Below, in pieces: positions 36,191 to 44,677 of a stretch of DNA of 64,000 nucleotides. Every line of letters starts with the position of its first letter. Positions within the stretch are counted from its first letter, which is position 1. The notes beneath the pieces were generated by a model. That model ran no database searches. It was not told where the DNA came from and was given only the letters and a program-made list of their open reading frames with translations. Source of the stretch: Intestinibacter bartlettii (GTDB lineage: Bacteria; Bacillota; Clostridia; Peptostreptococcales; Peptostreptococcaceae); assembly GCA_025148965.1 (NCBI GenBank), contig CP102273.1:992001-1056000 (forward strand). Reading direction: 5' to 3'. The position numbers and the translations under genes were made by a program.

Positions 36191-39100
36191 ATGAAGAAAA
36201 TAAGATTAAATATAGATGACAGAGAAGTTTTAGGTCTTCCAGGACAAACTATTCTGGAAGTTGCAAAAGAAAATAACATATTTATTCCAACACTTTGCTA
36301 TGATGAAAGAGCAGAAATATATGGTTCATGCGGAATTTGTGTTGTTGAAGTAGAAGGTAGTCCAAAATTATTTAAAGCATGTGCAACTGAAATAGCACCA
36401 AATATGATAATAAAAACTAATACAGAAAGAGTTAGAGAATCAAGAAAAACTAACTTAGAATTATTATTATCAAATCATAATGGAGATTGTAAAGCACCAT
36501 GCTCTTTAGGATGTCCAGCAAATACTGACTGCCAAGGTTATGTAGGACTTATAGCAAATGGTCTTCATAAAGCAGCACTTAAATTAGTTAAAGATAAAAT
36601 TCCTCTACCAGCATCAATAGGAAGGGTATGTCCTCATCCATGTGAATCAGACTGTAGAAGAGGTTTAGTTGAACAACCAATAGCGATAAAAGAATTAAAA
36701 AGATTTGTAGGGGATAGGGATTTAAACTCAGATGATCCATATATACCAGAAATAGCAAAAGCAACAGGAAAAAAAGTTGCTATAATAGGTGGTGGACCTG
36801 CTGGTTTATCAGCAAGTTATTTCCTTGCTCAAAATGGACATGATGTTACTATAATAGATGCAATGCCTAAATTAGGTGGAATGCTTCGTTATGGTATACC
36901 TGAATATAGATTGCCAAAAGAAATTTTACAAAAAGAAATAGATTTAATAGCTAAAATGGGCGTTAAAATGGAAACTAATACAAAAGTTGGTGTAGACGTA
37001 TCATTTGAATCTATAAAAAATAAATATGATGCAGTTCTTATGACAATAGGTGCTTGGTCATCAATTGGATTACACTGCAAAGGAGATGATACACCAGGAG
37101 TTATGGGTGGTATAGATTTCCTTGAAAAAATAGCAAAAAGCAAAACGATAAACTTAGGTGAAAGTGTTGCAGTAGTCGGTGGTGGTAATGTTGCTATGGA
37201 TGCATGCAGAACTGCTGTTAGAATGGGAGCTAAAAAAGTTTATAATATATATAGAAGAACAATAAAAGAAATGCCAGCTGATGAAATGGAAATAAGAGAA
37301 GCACAAGAAGAAGGAGTTAGATTTGAAAATTTAACTAATCCAATAGGCATAATTCCTGGTGAAGATGGCAGAGTAAGCAAAATAGAGCTTCAAGTTATGA
37401 AACTTGGTGAACCAGATGAAAGAGGAAGAAGAAGACCAGTTCCAGTTGAAGGACAAACAAAAGTATTAGATGTTGATACTGTAATAATAGCTATAGGTCA
37501 GCAAGTTGATTCTAAATTATTTGATGGAATCGAAAAAACTAGAAAAAATTCATTAGTATATGATCCAGAAACTTATATGACTGCTACTAAAGGTGTATTC
37601 GCTTGTGGTGATTGTGGTAATGATAAAGTTTCTATAGCAGTAGAATCAATAGCAGATGCAAGAAAAGCAGCAGACTCTATAAATGCTTACTTATATGGAA
37701 AAGAATTAAAATACAAAAAACCTTATGTTCATGAAAGACATGATTTAACAGAAGATTCTTTTGAAGATAGAGAAAGAAAATATAGACCACAACTTAAGGA
37801 ACATAGCCCAAAAGAAAGAAAAGAACATTTCCTTGAAATAACTGAAGGTCTTACAGAAGAACAAGCAAAAGATGAAGCTAGAAGATGTTTAGAATGTGGA
37901 TGTCAAAAATTCCATGAATGTAAATTAATAGATTATGCTAATATTTACAAAGTTGAGCCAGAAAGATTTGAAGGTGAAAAAGTAATTTTACCAATAGAAG
38001 ATAGTCATCCATACATATTAAGGGATATGAATAAATGTATCTTATGCGGATTATGTGTAAGAACTTGTGATGAAGTTATGGGTGTTGGTGCATTAGGTCT
38101 TGTTACAAGAGGATTCGATACACAAGTTCAACCAGCCTTAGGGTTAGGTTTAGAAGAAACATCTTGTATATCTTGTGGTCAATGTGTATCAGTTTGTCCA
38201 ACAGGTGCATTACAAGAAAAAACTAACTTAAAGAAAAATGTACCTCTTGAAAAAGAAACTACTATAACTACATGTTCATACTGTTCAGTTGGATGTAAGA
38301 TAGAATTAAAAACATATGGAAATCTTCTTATAAAATCAGAACCTCATAAAGAAGGACATGTAAATGAAGGTTTAATATGTGGTAGAGGTAAATGGGCATT
38401 TGATAGTGCAATAGATGATGATAGACTTAAAAAACCTCATATGAGAGTAGATGGTCAATTACAAGAATGCAAATACAGAGATGCTTTAACAATAATTGCT
38501 AAAAAAGTTGAAGTTATAAAAAGTAAATATGGAAATGATTCAGTAGCTCTATCTATATCTGATAGATATACTAATGAAGAAGCTTATGCAATTAAGAAAT
38601 TAGCCGATTTATTAGAAGTAAAAACATTATGTTTTAATCATAGAGAAAGCGGACTTAATAAAGTATTAGGTGTTAATGCTTCTCCAAATAGCATGGACGA
38701 ATTATTAGCAACTGATGTTATATTAGCTATTGGATTTAAACCAGAAAATAATCCAATACTTGGTATCAAATTAAAGAAAGCTGCTAAAAATGGAACTAAA
38801 TTATTATTTGTAAATCCAAGTGAATATAAAATATCTAACTATGGATTCGATGCAAAAACTGTATATACAAGTAATGAAGTTTCAAAAATAAAAGAAATAG
38901 CAAAAGCTTTAATAGATATGGGTAAAACTTCTGATGTAGAAGGATTTGGTCCATTTAAAGCATCACTTGAAAATATAGAAGTATCAGATGAAATAAGAGA
39001 AATAGCAGAAATATATGCAAATGCTAAAAAAGCAATGATAGTATTTCAACAAAATATGGTTACTACAGATGTAGCTAGCTTAATAGGGGAAATAGCAATG

Positions 39101-39691
39101 TTATCAGGACATATAGGTTCTCCAAGAGATGGTATACTACAAGTTAAGCCTAAATGTAACTCTCAAGGATTAATCGACCTTGGAGTAACTGATGGCAGAG
39201 AAGCATTAAAGGGAGTAAAAGGTCTTTTATGTTTTGGTGAAGATCCAGATGTTGATTTATCATCACTTGAATTTTTAATGGTTTCTGATACTCATATGAC
39301 AAAAACTGCAATGGGTGCAGATGTTGTACTTCCTGCAACAAGTTTTGCAAGTACATTTGGTACATTTACTAATACAGAAAGAAGATTACAAAGAGTAAAT
39401 CCTGCAATGAAAGAAAATGTAGAAGTTCCTAACTGGAAAATACCTACAATACTTTCAAAAATATATGAAAAAGATTTTGGATTTACATGTATAAATGACA
39501 TAAGATTAGAGTTAAACGATGTAAATGAATTATATAGAGAAGGAAATGTAGAACAATTACTAGGTGGTGTATTAAAACCATTACAACCAAAATTTGTATA
39601 CATACCAGATGGACTAATGGTAACACCTCTAAAATCAACAGATAATCTAATGAATAAAATCAATGAAGAAATATTTAAAGGCTTGATATAG
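36191..39691 (+). CDS. large fused NuoG/NfnB-type subunit of Stn-type NADH:NADP+/ferredoxin transhydrogenase
   Basis: The 1166 residues join several modules: a [2Fe-2S] ferredoxin (Cys 36/47/50/64); a cysteine-rich GltD linker (Cys 100-155); a GltD/NfnB-like FAD and NADPH domain (GGGPAGLSAS at 200 and VVGGGNVAMD at 328); two [4Fe-4S] motifs (Cys 616/619/622/626 and 659/662/665/669); and a molybdopterin-oxidoreductase-like part with Cys 695/698/702/730. Where formate dehydrogenases have catalytic Sec or Cys this protein reads FNHRESGL, so it is not an FDH. The set matches the Sporomusa-type Nfn (Stn) transhydrogenase, which couples NADH, NADPH and ferredoxin. That function is inferred from architecture and operon. 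Confidence 0.85.
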   Translation: MKKIRLNIDDREVLGLPGQTILEVAKENNIFIPTLCYDERAEIYGSCGICVVEVEGSPKLFKACATEIAPNMIIKTNTERVRESRKTNLELLLSNHNGDCKAPCSLGCPANTDCQGYVGLIANGLHKAALKLVKDKIPLPASIGRVCPHPCESDCRRGLVEQPIAIKELKRFVGDRDLNSDDPYIPEIAKATGKKVAIIGGGPAGLSASYFLAQNGHDVTIIDAMPKLGGMLRYGIPEYRLPKEILQKEIDLIAKMGVKMETNTKVGVDVSFESIKNKYDAVLMTIGAWSSIGLHCKGDDTPGVMGGIDFLEKIAKSKTINLGESVAVVGGGNVAMDACRTAVRMGAKKVYNIYRRTIKEMPADEMEIREAQEEGVRFENLTNPIGIIPGEDGRVSKIELQVMKLGEPDERGRRRPVPVEGQTKVLDVDTVIIAIGQQVDSKLFDGIEKTRKNSLVYDPETYMTATKGVFACGDCGNDKVSIAVESIADARKAADSINAYLYGKELKYKKPYVHERHDLTEDSFEDRERKYRPQLKEHSPKERKEHFLEITEGLTEEQAKDEARRCLECGCQKFHECKLIDYANIYKVEPERFEGEKVILPIEDSHPYILRDMNKCILCGLCVRTCDEVMGVGALGLVTRGFDTQVQPALGLGLEETSCISCGQCVSVCPTGALQEKTNLKKNVPLEKETTITTCSYCSVGCKIELKTYGNLLIKSEPHKEGHVNEGLICGRGKWAFDSAIDDDRLKKPHMRVDGQLQECKYRDALTIIAKKVEVIKSKYGNDSVALSISDRYTNEEAYAIKKLADLLEVKTLCFNHRESGLNKVLGVNASPNSMDELLATDVILAIGFKPENNPILGIKLKKAAKNGTKLLFVNPSEYKISNYGFDAKTVYTSNEVSKIKEIAKALIDMGKTSDVEGFGPFKASLENIEVSDEIREIAEIYANAKKAMIVFQQNMVTTDVASLIGEIAMLSGHIGSPRDGILQVKPKCNSQGLIDLGVTDGREALKGVKGLLCFGEDPDVDLSSLEFLMVSDTHMTKTAMGADVVLPATSFASTFGTFTNTERRLQRVNPAMKENVEVPNWKIPTILSKIYEKDFGFTCINDIRLELNDVNELYREGNVEQLLGGVLKPLQPKFVYIPDGLMVTPLKSTDNLMNKINEEIFKGLI

Positions 39692-39853
39692 CAAACAAAT
39701 ATTGACTTTATGGAAATTATGTACAATAATAAATATGTGGATTGATTTTTTAGGAGAATATAAAAGCCTACGAAAATCTTCCTTGAACATATCAAAATTA
39801 TTTGATAAATTTGATATGATGTAAAAAGCCCTAAAATGCAATATCTTTATATA

Positions 39854-39893
39854 AAATAACATTACTTGGATTTATCTAAGTAATGTTATTTTT
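39854..39893 (+). terminator. terminator of the transhydrogenase operon
   Basis: AAATAACATTACTT (39854-39867) pairs perfectly with AAGTAATGTTATTT (39878-39891), with more Ts behind. It lies 160 bases after the stop codon; the sequence between shows only a weak A+T hairpin. Confidence 0.75.
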
Positions 39894-40055
39894 TTTTGAA
39901 AAAGTTGATCTGGACTTTACGTAAATATATATAATTTAATTGTAATAAATAAGTATATGATTAAGACGAAAAAAGATTTAATTTGAATTTTTTGGAACAA
40001 AAATACAAGTGAAATAAGTCTATATGATATAATATAAAATAAATAAAATTTCATC

Positions 40056-40077
40056 ACTGTGTAAGGGGGCACATAGT
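40056..40077 (+). promoter_or_regulatory. hairpin presenting the ribosome binding site in its loop
   Basis: ACTGTGT (40056-40062) can pair with ACATAGT (40071-40077; six Watson-Crick pairs and one G-U). The loop is AAGGGGGC, so the Shine-Dalgarno GGGGG sits at the apex. The linear distance to ATG 40084 is 14 bases, longer than usual. The fold would leave the site exposed while bringing it nearer the start codon. Confidence 0.35.
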
Positions 40078-40083
40078 TTAGTT

Positions 40084-41364
40084 ATGCAAATATCAATATT
40101 ATTAATTTCAATTTTAGTTTTGACTATGATAAATATATTTTTTGTTGAATGTAGATATTCACTATTTAAAATAGATGAAAAAGTGTTAGAAAATATAGAA
40201 GAAAAAAATAAATTGTCTGTAAGTAGATGTAAAAAAATAAAATCAAAAGAAAAAGAATTTTTATCAGTATGTCAGAGTGGAATAATTATTTCTATTATTA
40301 CAATTGGCTTTTTATTAGAAAAAATATGTGAATTTATATTTTTAAGATTTGAAGTAGCAGATGACACTTTAGGAAAAATTTTAATAGTCGCGATAATACT
40401 TATAAGTAGCATATTAGAAGCAATAATAGGTTTTTATATTCCAAGAGGATTAGCTATAAAAAAGCCTAAAAAAATACTTCTTAGAAACTCACTTCTTTTA
40501 AGACTCGTTTATATTTTTTTTAGACCATTTTCAATAATTATAGATTTTATATCAGATACAGTATGTAAAATATTTAGAAATGAAAATTTGGTGATTTTCA
40601 ATAAAGAATCTTTACAAGAAGAAAGTTTTGATTTAGATACAGCTGATTTAAACGAAGATAAATATGATGCTGATAAAAAGGATTTTATGGATAATATATT
40701 TAGCTTTGAAGAAAAACAAATAAGAGAAGTATTAGTACCGAGAACAGATATGGTATGTCTAGATTTAGATGATAGTGAAGAATACATATTTAATTTAATA
40801 AAAGAAGAGGGCTATACAAGATATCCTGTTTGTGGTAAGGATAAAGATGATTTATTAGGTTTTATACATATTAGAGATTTATATAATCAAAAATTAATAG
40901 AAGATAAAGTTGATTTAACAAAAATACTTAGAAAGATTACATATGTATCTGAAAGTGAACTTACAAGTAGAGTGTTAGAAAAGCTAAGAAAAGATAGAGT
41001 ACAAATGGCAATTGTAGTAGATGAATATGGTGGAACATCAGGAATTGTGACTGTTGAAGATATACTAGAAGAAATAGTAGGGGAAATTCAAGATGAGTTT
41101 GACGAAGATGAAGAACTAGATATAAAAAAATTGGATAAAGATTCTTATATAGTTCAAGGAACAGCAACTATTACAGAGATAAATAAAGTATTAAATATAG
41201 AAATAGAAAAGGATGGATTTGATAGCATAGGTGGTTGGATGTTCTTTATGTTAGGAATGGATATAGAAATAAATCAAAGTGTAGATTTTAGTGGATACAG
41301 ATTTAAAGTTGTTGAGATAGATAAATTTAGAGTTATAAGTATAAAAATAGAAAGAATAAAATAA
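40084..41364 (+). CDS. HlyC/CorC family membrane protein (DUF21-CBS-CorC_C)
   Basis: A 426-residue membrane protein with the CNNM/CorC layout. The N-terminal DUF21 region has hydrophobic segments at about 2-20, 65-82, 98-120 and 139-158. A CBS pair follows at about 215-330 (EVLVPRTDMVCLDLDD, then AIVVDEYGGTSGIVTVEDIL). The C-terminal CorC_HlyC domain runs from about 345. Relatives export Mg2+ or other cations. The first membrane segments are more divergent than usual. No neighbour hints at the ion. Confidence 0.85.
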   Translation: MQISILLISILVLTMINIFFVECRYSLFKIDEKVLENIEEKNKLSVSRCKKIKSKEKEFLSVCQSGIIISIITIGFLLEKICEFIFLRFEVADDTLGKILIVAIILISSILEAIIGFYIPRGLAIKKPKKILLRNSLLLRLVYIFFRPFSIIIDFISDTVCKIFRNENLVIFNKESLQEESFDLDTADLNEDKYDADKKDFMDNIFSFEEKQIREVLVPRTDMVCLDLDDSEEYIFNLIKEEGYTRYPVCGKDKDDLLGFIHIRDLYNQKLIEDKVDLTKILRKITYVSESELTSRVLEKLRKDRVQMAIVVDEYGGTSGIVTVEDILEEIVGEIQDEFDEDEELDIKKLDKDSYIVQGTATITEINKVLNIEIEKDGFDSIGGWMFFMLGMDIEINQSVDFSGYRFKVVEIDKFRVISIKIERIK

Positions 41365-41684
41365 TTTTTAGACAATAAAGAATAATTTGAATAGAATTAG
41401 TATTACGAACTTATTTTTTACTATTGCACATTTGTAAAAATATTATATAATTATATTGAAAGTAAGTTCTTCAAAGGAAAACCTTTGTACATGAAAAATG
41501 TGGTTTTCAAATTTACATTTGAAATTAAAAAAATATGTTTAAAAACGTTATTAAATGTTATATAATAACTAAAGAACTTATTTATAAGATAAATTAATAA
41601 CAATATAATTAATAATTAAGTTTATATAATAACTTATTACTGTATGTAATTATGGAATATTTTAAAAGAAAGACGGTGCAGGGA
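41365..41684 (+). other. 320-base structured leader region before ilvA
   Basis: No gene is seen. GAACTTA (41408-41414) and TAAGTTC (about 41464-41470) can close a long stem. Just after it GAAAACC and GGTTTTC (about 41477-41510) enclose a smaller ACAT/ATGT pair, and AAAGG-AAAA-CCTTT is an alternative fold of the same bases. The alternatives hint at a regulated leader but no U-tract terminator precedes the gene and no T-box core is present. Confidence 0.35.
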
Positions 41685-42902
41685 ATGTTAAAAGTAAATC
41701 TTGAAGATGTAAAAAAAGCTGAGGAAGTATTAAAATCAATAGTTAAGGAAACTCCATTACAAGAAAGTAAAGAGCTTAGTGCTAAACTTGGGGCAAACGT
41801 TTATTATAAATGTGAAAACTTACAAAAAACAGGTTCATTTAAAATAAGAGGGGCTTGTAATAAAATATCAAACTTAACAGATGAAGAAAAAGCAAAAGGT
41901 GTAATAGCTTCTAGTGCTGGAAATCACGCTCAAGGGGTTGCATTAGGTGCAAAAATGACTGGAATAAAAGCTACTATAGTTATGCCAGAGACAGCTCCAC
42001 TTGCAAAAGTAACAGCAACTAAATCATATGGTGCAGAAGTTGTATTAAACGGAGCTGTTTATGATGATGCTTATGCAAAAGCAGTTGAAATACAAAAAGA
42101 AACAGGAGCTACTTTCCTTCATCCATTCGATGATGAATATGTAATAGCAGGACAAGGAACAATAGGTCTTGAAATATTTAAACAATTAAATGAAAACGTT
42201 GACACTATATTATGCCCAATTGGTGGAGGGGGTATAATAGCTGGTATAGCTGTTGCTGCAAAAGGATTAAACCCAAATGTAAAAATAATAGGTGTTCAAA
42301 CTTCAAATATACCATCAATGAAAGTATCAAAAGAAAATGGAAAAGTTACTACTGCATTTAACGGAGCTACTATAGCTGACGGTATAGCAGTAAAAACTCC
42401 AGGAAACACTACTTTCGAAATAATAAATGAATTAGTTGATGAAGTTATAACTGTATCAGAAGAAGAAATAGCACAAGGTATGTTATTCTTAATGGAACAT
42501 CAAAAAGTTGTTGCTGAAGGTGCAGGCGCAGTAACTACAGCAGCATTATTATCTGGAAAATATAAACCACAAAAAGATGAAAATGTTGTATGTGTAATAT
42601 CTGGTGGTAATGTAGACGTAAATACTTTATATAGAGTAATAGGTGTTGGTTTAGCAGCAGAAGGAAGACGTTATTCATTCAGCGCTACTATGACTGACAA
42701 ACCAGGTGGATTCTTAGAATTAATAAGCATAATAAGTAAATCAAATGCTAATATACTTAATGCAAACCAAACAAGATTATCTTCAGGTGGAACAATAGGT
42801 AAACAAGTAGCTGAATTTATAATTGAAACATTTAACCATGAACATATAGAAAAATTAAAAGCTGAAATGAACGCAGCAGGCTTTGAAATACAAGATTTAT
42901 AA
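41685..42902 (+). CDS. ilvA: threonine ammonia-lyase
   Basis: PLP enzyme that converts threonine to 2-oxobutyrate and ammonia, for isoleucine synthesis or for catabolism. The 405-residue protein has the PLP lysine in KTGSFKIRGACNK near residue 48 and the phosphate-binding glycine loop PIGGGGIIAGIA near 180. A C-terminal ACT-like domain (from about 325, TMTDKPGGFLELISIISKS) indicates amino-acid regulation of the TdcB-long type. The ATG at 41685 is chosen because the product then starts MLKVNLEDVKKA like its family; the ribosome site GGTGCAGGGA is close. It is a single-gene unit. Confidence 0.92.
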   Translation: MLKVNLEDVKKAEEVLKSIVKETPLQESKELSAKLGANVYYKCENLQKTGSFKIRGACNKISNLTDEEKAKGVIASSAGNHAQGVALGAKMTGIKATIVMPETAPLAKVTATKSYGAEVVLNGAVYDDAYAKAVEIQKETGATFLHPFDDEYVIAGQGTIGLEIFKQLNENVDTILCPIGGGGIIAGIAVAAKGLNPNVKIIGVQTSNIPSMKVSKENGKVTTAFNGATIADGIAVKTPGNTTFEIINELVDEVITVSEEEIAQGMLFLMEHQKVVAEGAGAVTTAALLSGKYKPQKDENVVCVISGGNVDVNTLYRVIGVGLAAEGRRYSFSATMTDKPGGFLELISIISKSNANILNANQTRLSSGGTIGKQVAEFIIETFNHEHIEKLKAEMNAAGFEIQDL

Positions 42903-42925
42903 GAAATATTAATTGGGGTATAAAT

Positions 42926-42968
42926 AAAAGCAATCACATGAACATAAAGTTCTGTGGTTGCTTTTTTA
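42926..42968 (+). terminator. terminator after ilvA
   Basis: AAAAGCAATCACATGAAC (42926-42943) pairs with GTTCTGTGGTTGCTTTT (42949 onward, with G-U pairs and a small slip) and ends in TTTTTT. Confidence 0.8.
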
Positions 42969-42974
42969 TGCGAT

Positions 42975-43019
42975 AATAAAAGGATGAAAATAAATATATT
43001 TTATCTCCATCCTTTTATT
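42975..43019 (-). terminator. terminator of the convergent hypothetical gene
   Basis: AATAAAAGGATG (42975-42986) pairs with CATCCTTTTATT (43008-43019). On the minus strand it ends in a U-rich run beyond the stop of the gene at 43041. Confidence 0.65.
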
Positions 43020-43040
43020 TAATTTCTAAAATATTTTATA

Positions 43041-43769
43041 TTAATGATAATTCATAGAGCTCATAAAGTGATCTAATTTAAATTTAGGATATATTGGTTT
43101 GGCTTTTAATACTGCGCTTTCAGCTTTGAAGTATTCATATTGTTCAGAACCTTCAATGCAATATTTATTTATAGATAACTCAAACATATCTTCTTTAGTA
43201 CCAAAATTCATATAGTCTAGATATTTTTCTTTTATATCTGGATTTTTAACAACTAAATCTCTGTATTTTTTTTCTACTATTTGTAAATCAGCAATTAAAT
43301 CTTTAGTTTGTTCTTCTATTGAAGTATTAATATAATCAATATCTCTAGAACTATTAGTTAGTTCACCCATTACTCTGTATTGTATAGTTTTTATTTTTCT
43401 ATTGTAAACTCTAGATAAGAAGAATAAAGCTCCTAATTCTTTTTCAATTTCATGTTCCCCTGCCATTAAAAGTCTTATAGAATTTAAATCTTCTTTGCTA
43501 AATATAGTTAATTGAGTACCTTTGTCAAAAACTAATTTTAAAGGGAATTTTAATTCATCCTTTGTTATTTCGCCTTTCAATATTCCATCTTCTACTACTA
43601 CTATTCTAGAACCTTGATATATAGCAAAGTTTTTACCATAGTTATAGTATAGAGTTTTTGTAGGAACTTCTTCACCAAATTCAAATGATCTAACATTTCT
43701 AGTTGTTTTTACTACTTCACCATGTTCAATAGTAGGATAATAAAAACATTCAAATTTAAAGCCACTCAT
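43041..43769 (-). CDS. hypothetical protein, 242 aa
   Basis: I do not recognise the family. The start is the ATG at 43769, with CAGGGGGT upstream; open frame runs on to 43811 without a ribosome site. The N-terminal 110 residues look beta-rich (repeated short hydrophobic strands such as NFAIYQGSRIVVVEDGILKG). The remainder, from about 115, is helical and charged and could form a coiled coil. There is no signal or membrane segment. It has its own terminator and no partner gene. Confidence 0.7.
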   Translation of the reverse strand: MSGFKFECFYYPTIEHGEVVKTTRNVRSFEFGEEVPTKTLYYNYGKNFAIYQGSRIVVVEDGILKGEITKDELKFPLKLVFDKGTQLTIFSKEDLNSIRLLMAGEHEIEKELGALFFLSRVYNRKIKTIQYRVMGELTNSSRDIDYINTSIEEQTKDLIADLQIVEKKYRDLVVKNPDIKEKYLDYMNFGTKEDMFELSINKYCIEGSEQYEYFKAESAVLKAKPIYPKFKLDHFMSSMNYH

Positions 43770-44012
43770 AGTTATACCCCCTGTGAAATAAAAATAATTA
43801 AATATGTACATAATTAATTATACCCGTAAAAATTAAATTTTGCACATAAATTTAACATTTAACAGGAAAAATAAGTAAAATGATTGGAAACTATAAATTA
43901 ATCTGCAAAAATATATATAAATAAATGAAGAAATATCAATAAAATATAGATAAATGATAAAAAAATGTCAATTTAAAAATAATAATTTATTATTAAAGTA
44001 AGTATAATAATA

Positions 44013-44065
44013 TTGACAAAATATAAAAAGTTGATATAATAAATAGTTGAAAAAGGAAACTATTT
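44013..44065 (+). promoter_or_regulatory. marR promoter with overlapping palindromic operator
   Basis: TTGACA (44013-44018), 16 bases, TATAAT (44035-44040). Immediately behind it AAATAGTT (44041-44048) and AACTATTT (44058-44065) form a perfect inverted repeat with a 9-base spacer, covering the expected transcription start. A repressor bound there would block the promoter. The gap upstream (43770-44012) holds nothing else recognisable. Confidence 0.7.
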
Positions 44066-44124
44066 ATTTAGGAAACAATTGACATGGTGGAATTTAATGT
44101 CAAAGATAAAAGGAGATGAAATAA

Positions 44125-44583
44125 TTGTGTAAAAATACAGATATAAATAAAGAATTTTTTGACGCTATAATAAGGCTAAAGAGACAGTCACACGCAAATA
44201 TTAAGTTAAAAGATTTATATGCAAGTGAACTTATGGGATTAAGAATTATATATAAATTAAAGATGATGCAAGATGACAACTCTATAGGGGTAAAAACTTC
44301 TGATATAGGCAATTATCTATTTATGAAAAAATCGGCAACTTCAAAAATGCTAAACAATTTAGAAGATAAAGGATATATAAATAGATTATATGATAAAAAA
44401 GACAGAAGAGTAACTTATATAGATTTAACTCAAAAAGGAATAGATTTATTAGATAAGCATAATGATATAATGATTAATTATACAAATAGTATGATAAGTA
44501 GACTCGGTGAAGAAGATACAAAAACACTAGTAAATTTATTAAATAGATTATGTGATATAATAGAAGATTTAAATGAAAATTAA
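44125..44583 (+). CDS. MarR family transcriptional regulator
   Basis: A 152-residue winged-helix protein. Dimerisation helices lie at both ends and the DNA-binding domain at about residues 55-115: SDIGNYLFMKKSATSKMLNN is the helix-turn-helix and DKKDRRVTYIDLT the wing. MarR proteins repress drug-efflux genes and are released by ligands. The start is TTG at 44125, nine bases after AAGGAG; no in-frame ATG fits. A matching inverted repeat stands in its own promoter and again before the downstream exporter genes, so it probably controls both. Confidence 0.9.
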   Translation: MCKNTDINKEFFDAIIRLKRQSHANIKLKDLYASELMGLRIIYKLKMMQDDNSIGVKTSDIGNYLFMKKSATSKMLNNLEDKGYINRLYDKKDRRVTYIDLTQKGIDLLDKHNDIMINYTNSMISRLGEEDTKTLVNLLNRLCDIIEDLNEN

Positions 44584-44606
44584 AAAAAGACAGATCTAAA
44601 CTAATA

Positions 44607-44630
44607 AAATAGTTATTCTATCAACTATAG
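44607..44630 (+). promoter_or_regulatory. second candidate MarR operator before the ABC exporter
   Basis: AAATAGTT (44607-44614), 8 bases, AACTATAG (44623-44630). The half-sites repeat those in the marR promoter almost exactly. It lies 48 bases before the exporter start. No clear promoter hexamers are visible beside it, so it may act as a roadblock or with a weak promoter. Confidence 0.5.
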
Positions 44631-44677
44631 CATTTCAATTTTATTAATATAAAAATCATTTTAAGAAAGGATTTATT

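Noticed and set aside
36191-39691. Formate dehydrogenase alpha subunit or [FeFe]-hydrogenase HydA
   Set aside because: The molybdopterin-like part has no Sec (no in-frame TGA) or Cys at the active position, and there are no H-cluster cysteine motifs. A GltD-like FAD/NADPH unit is present instead.
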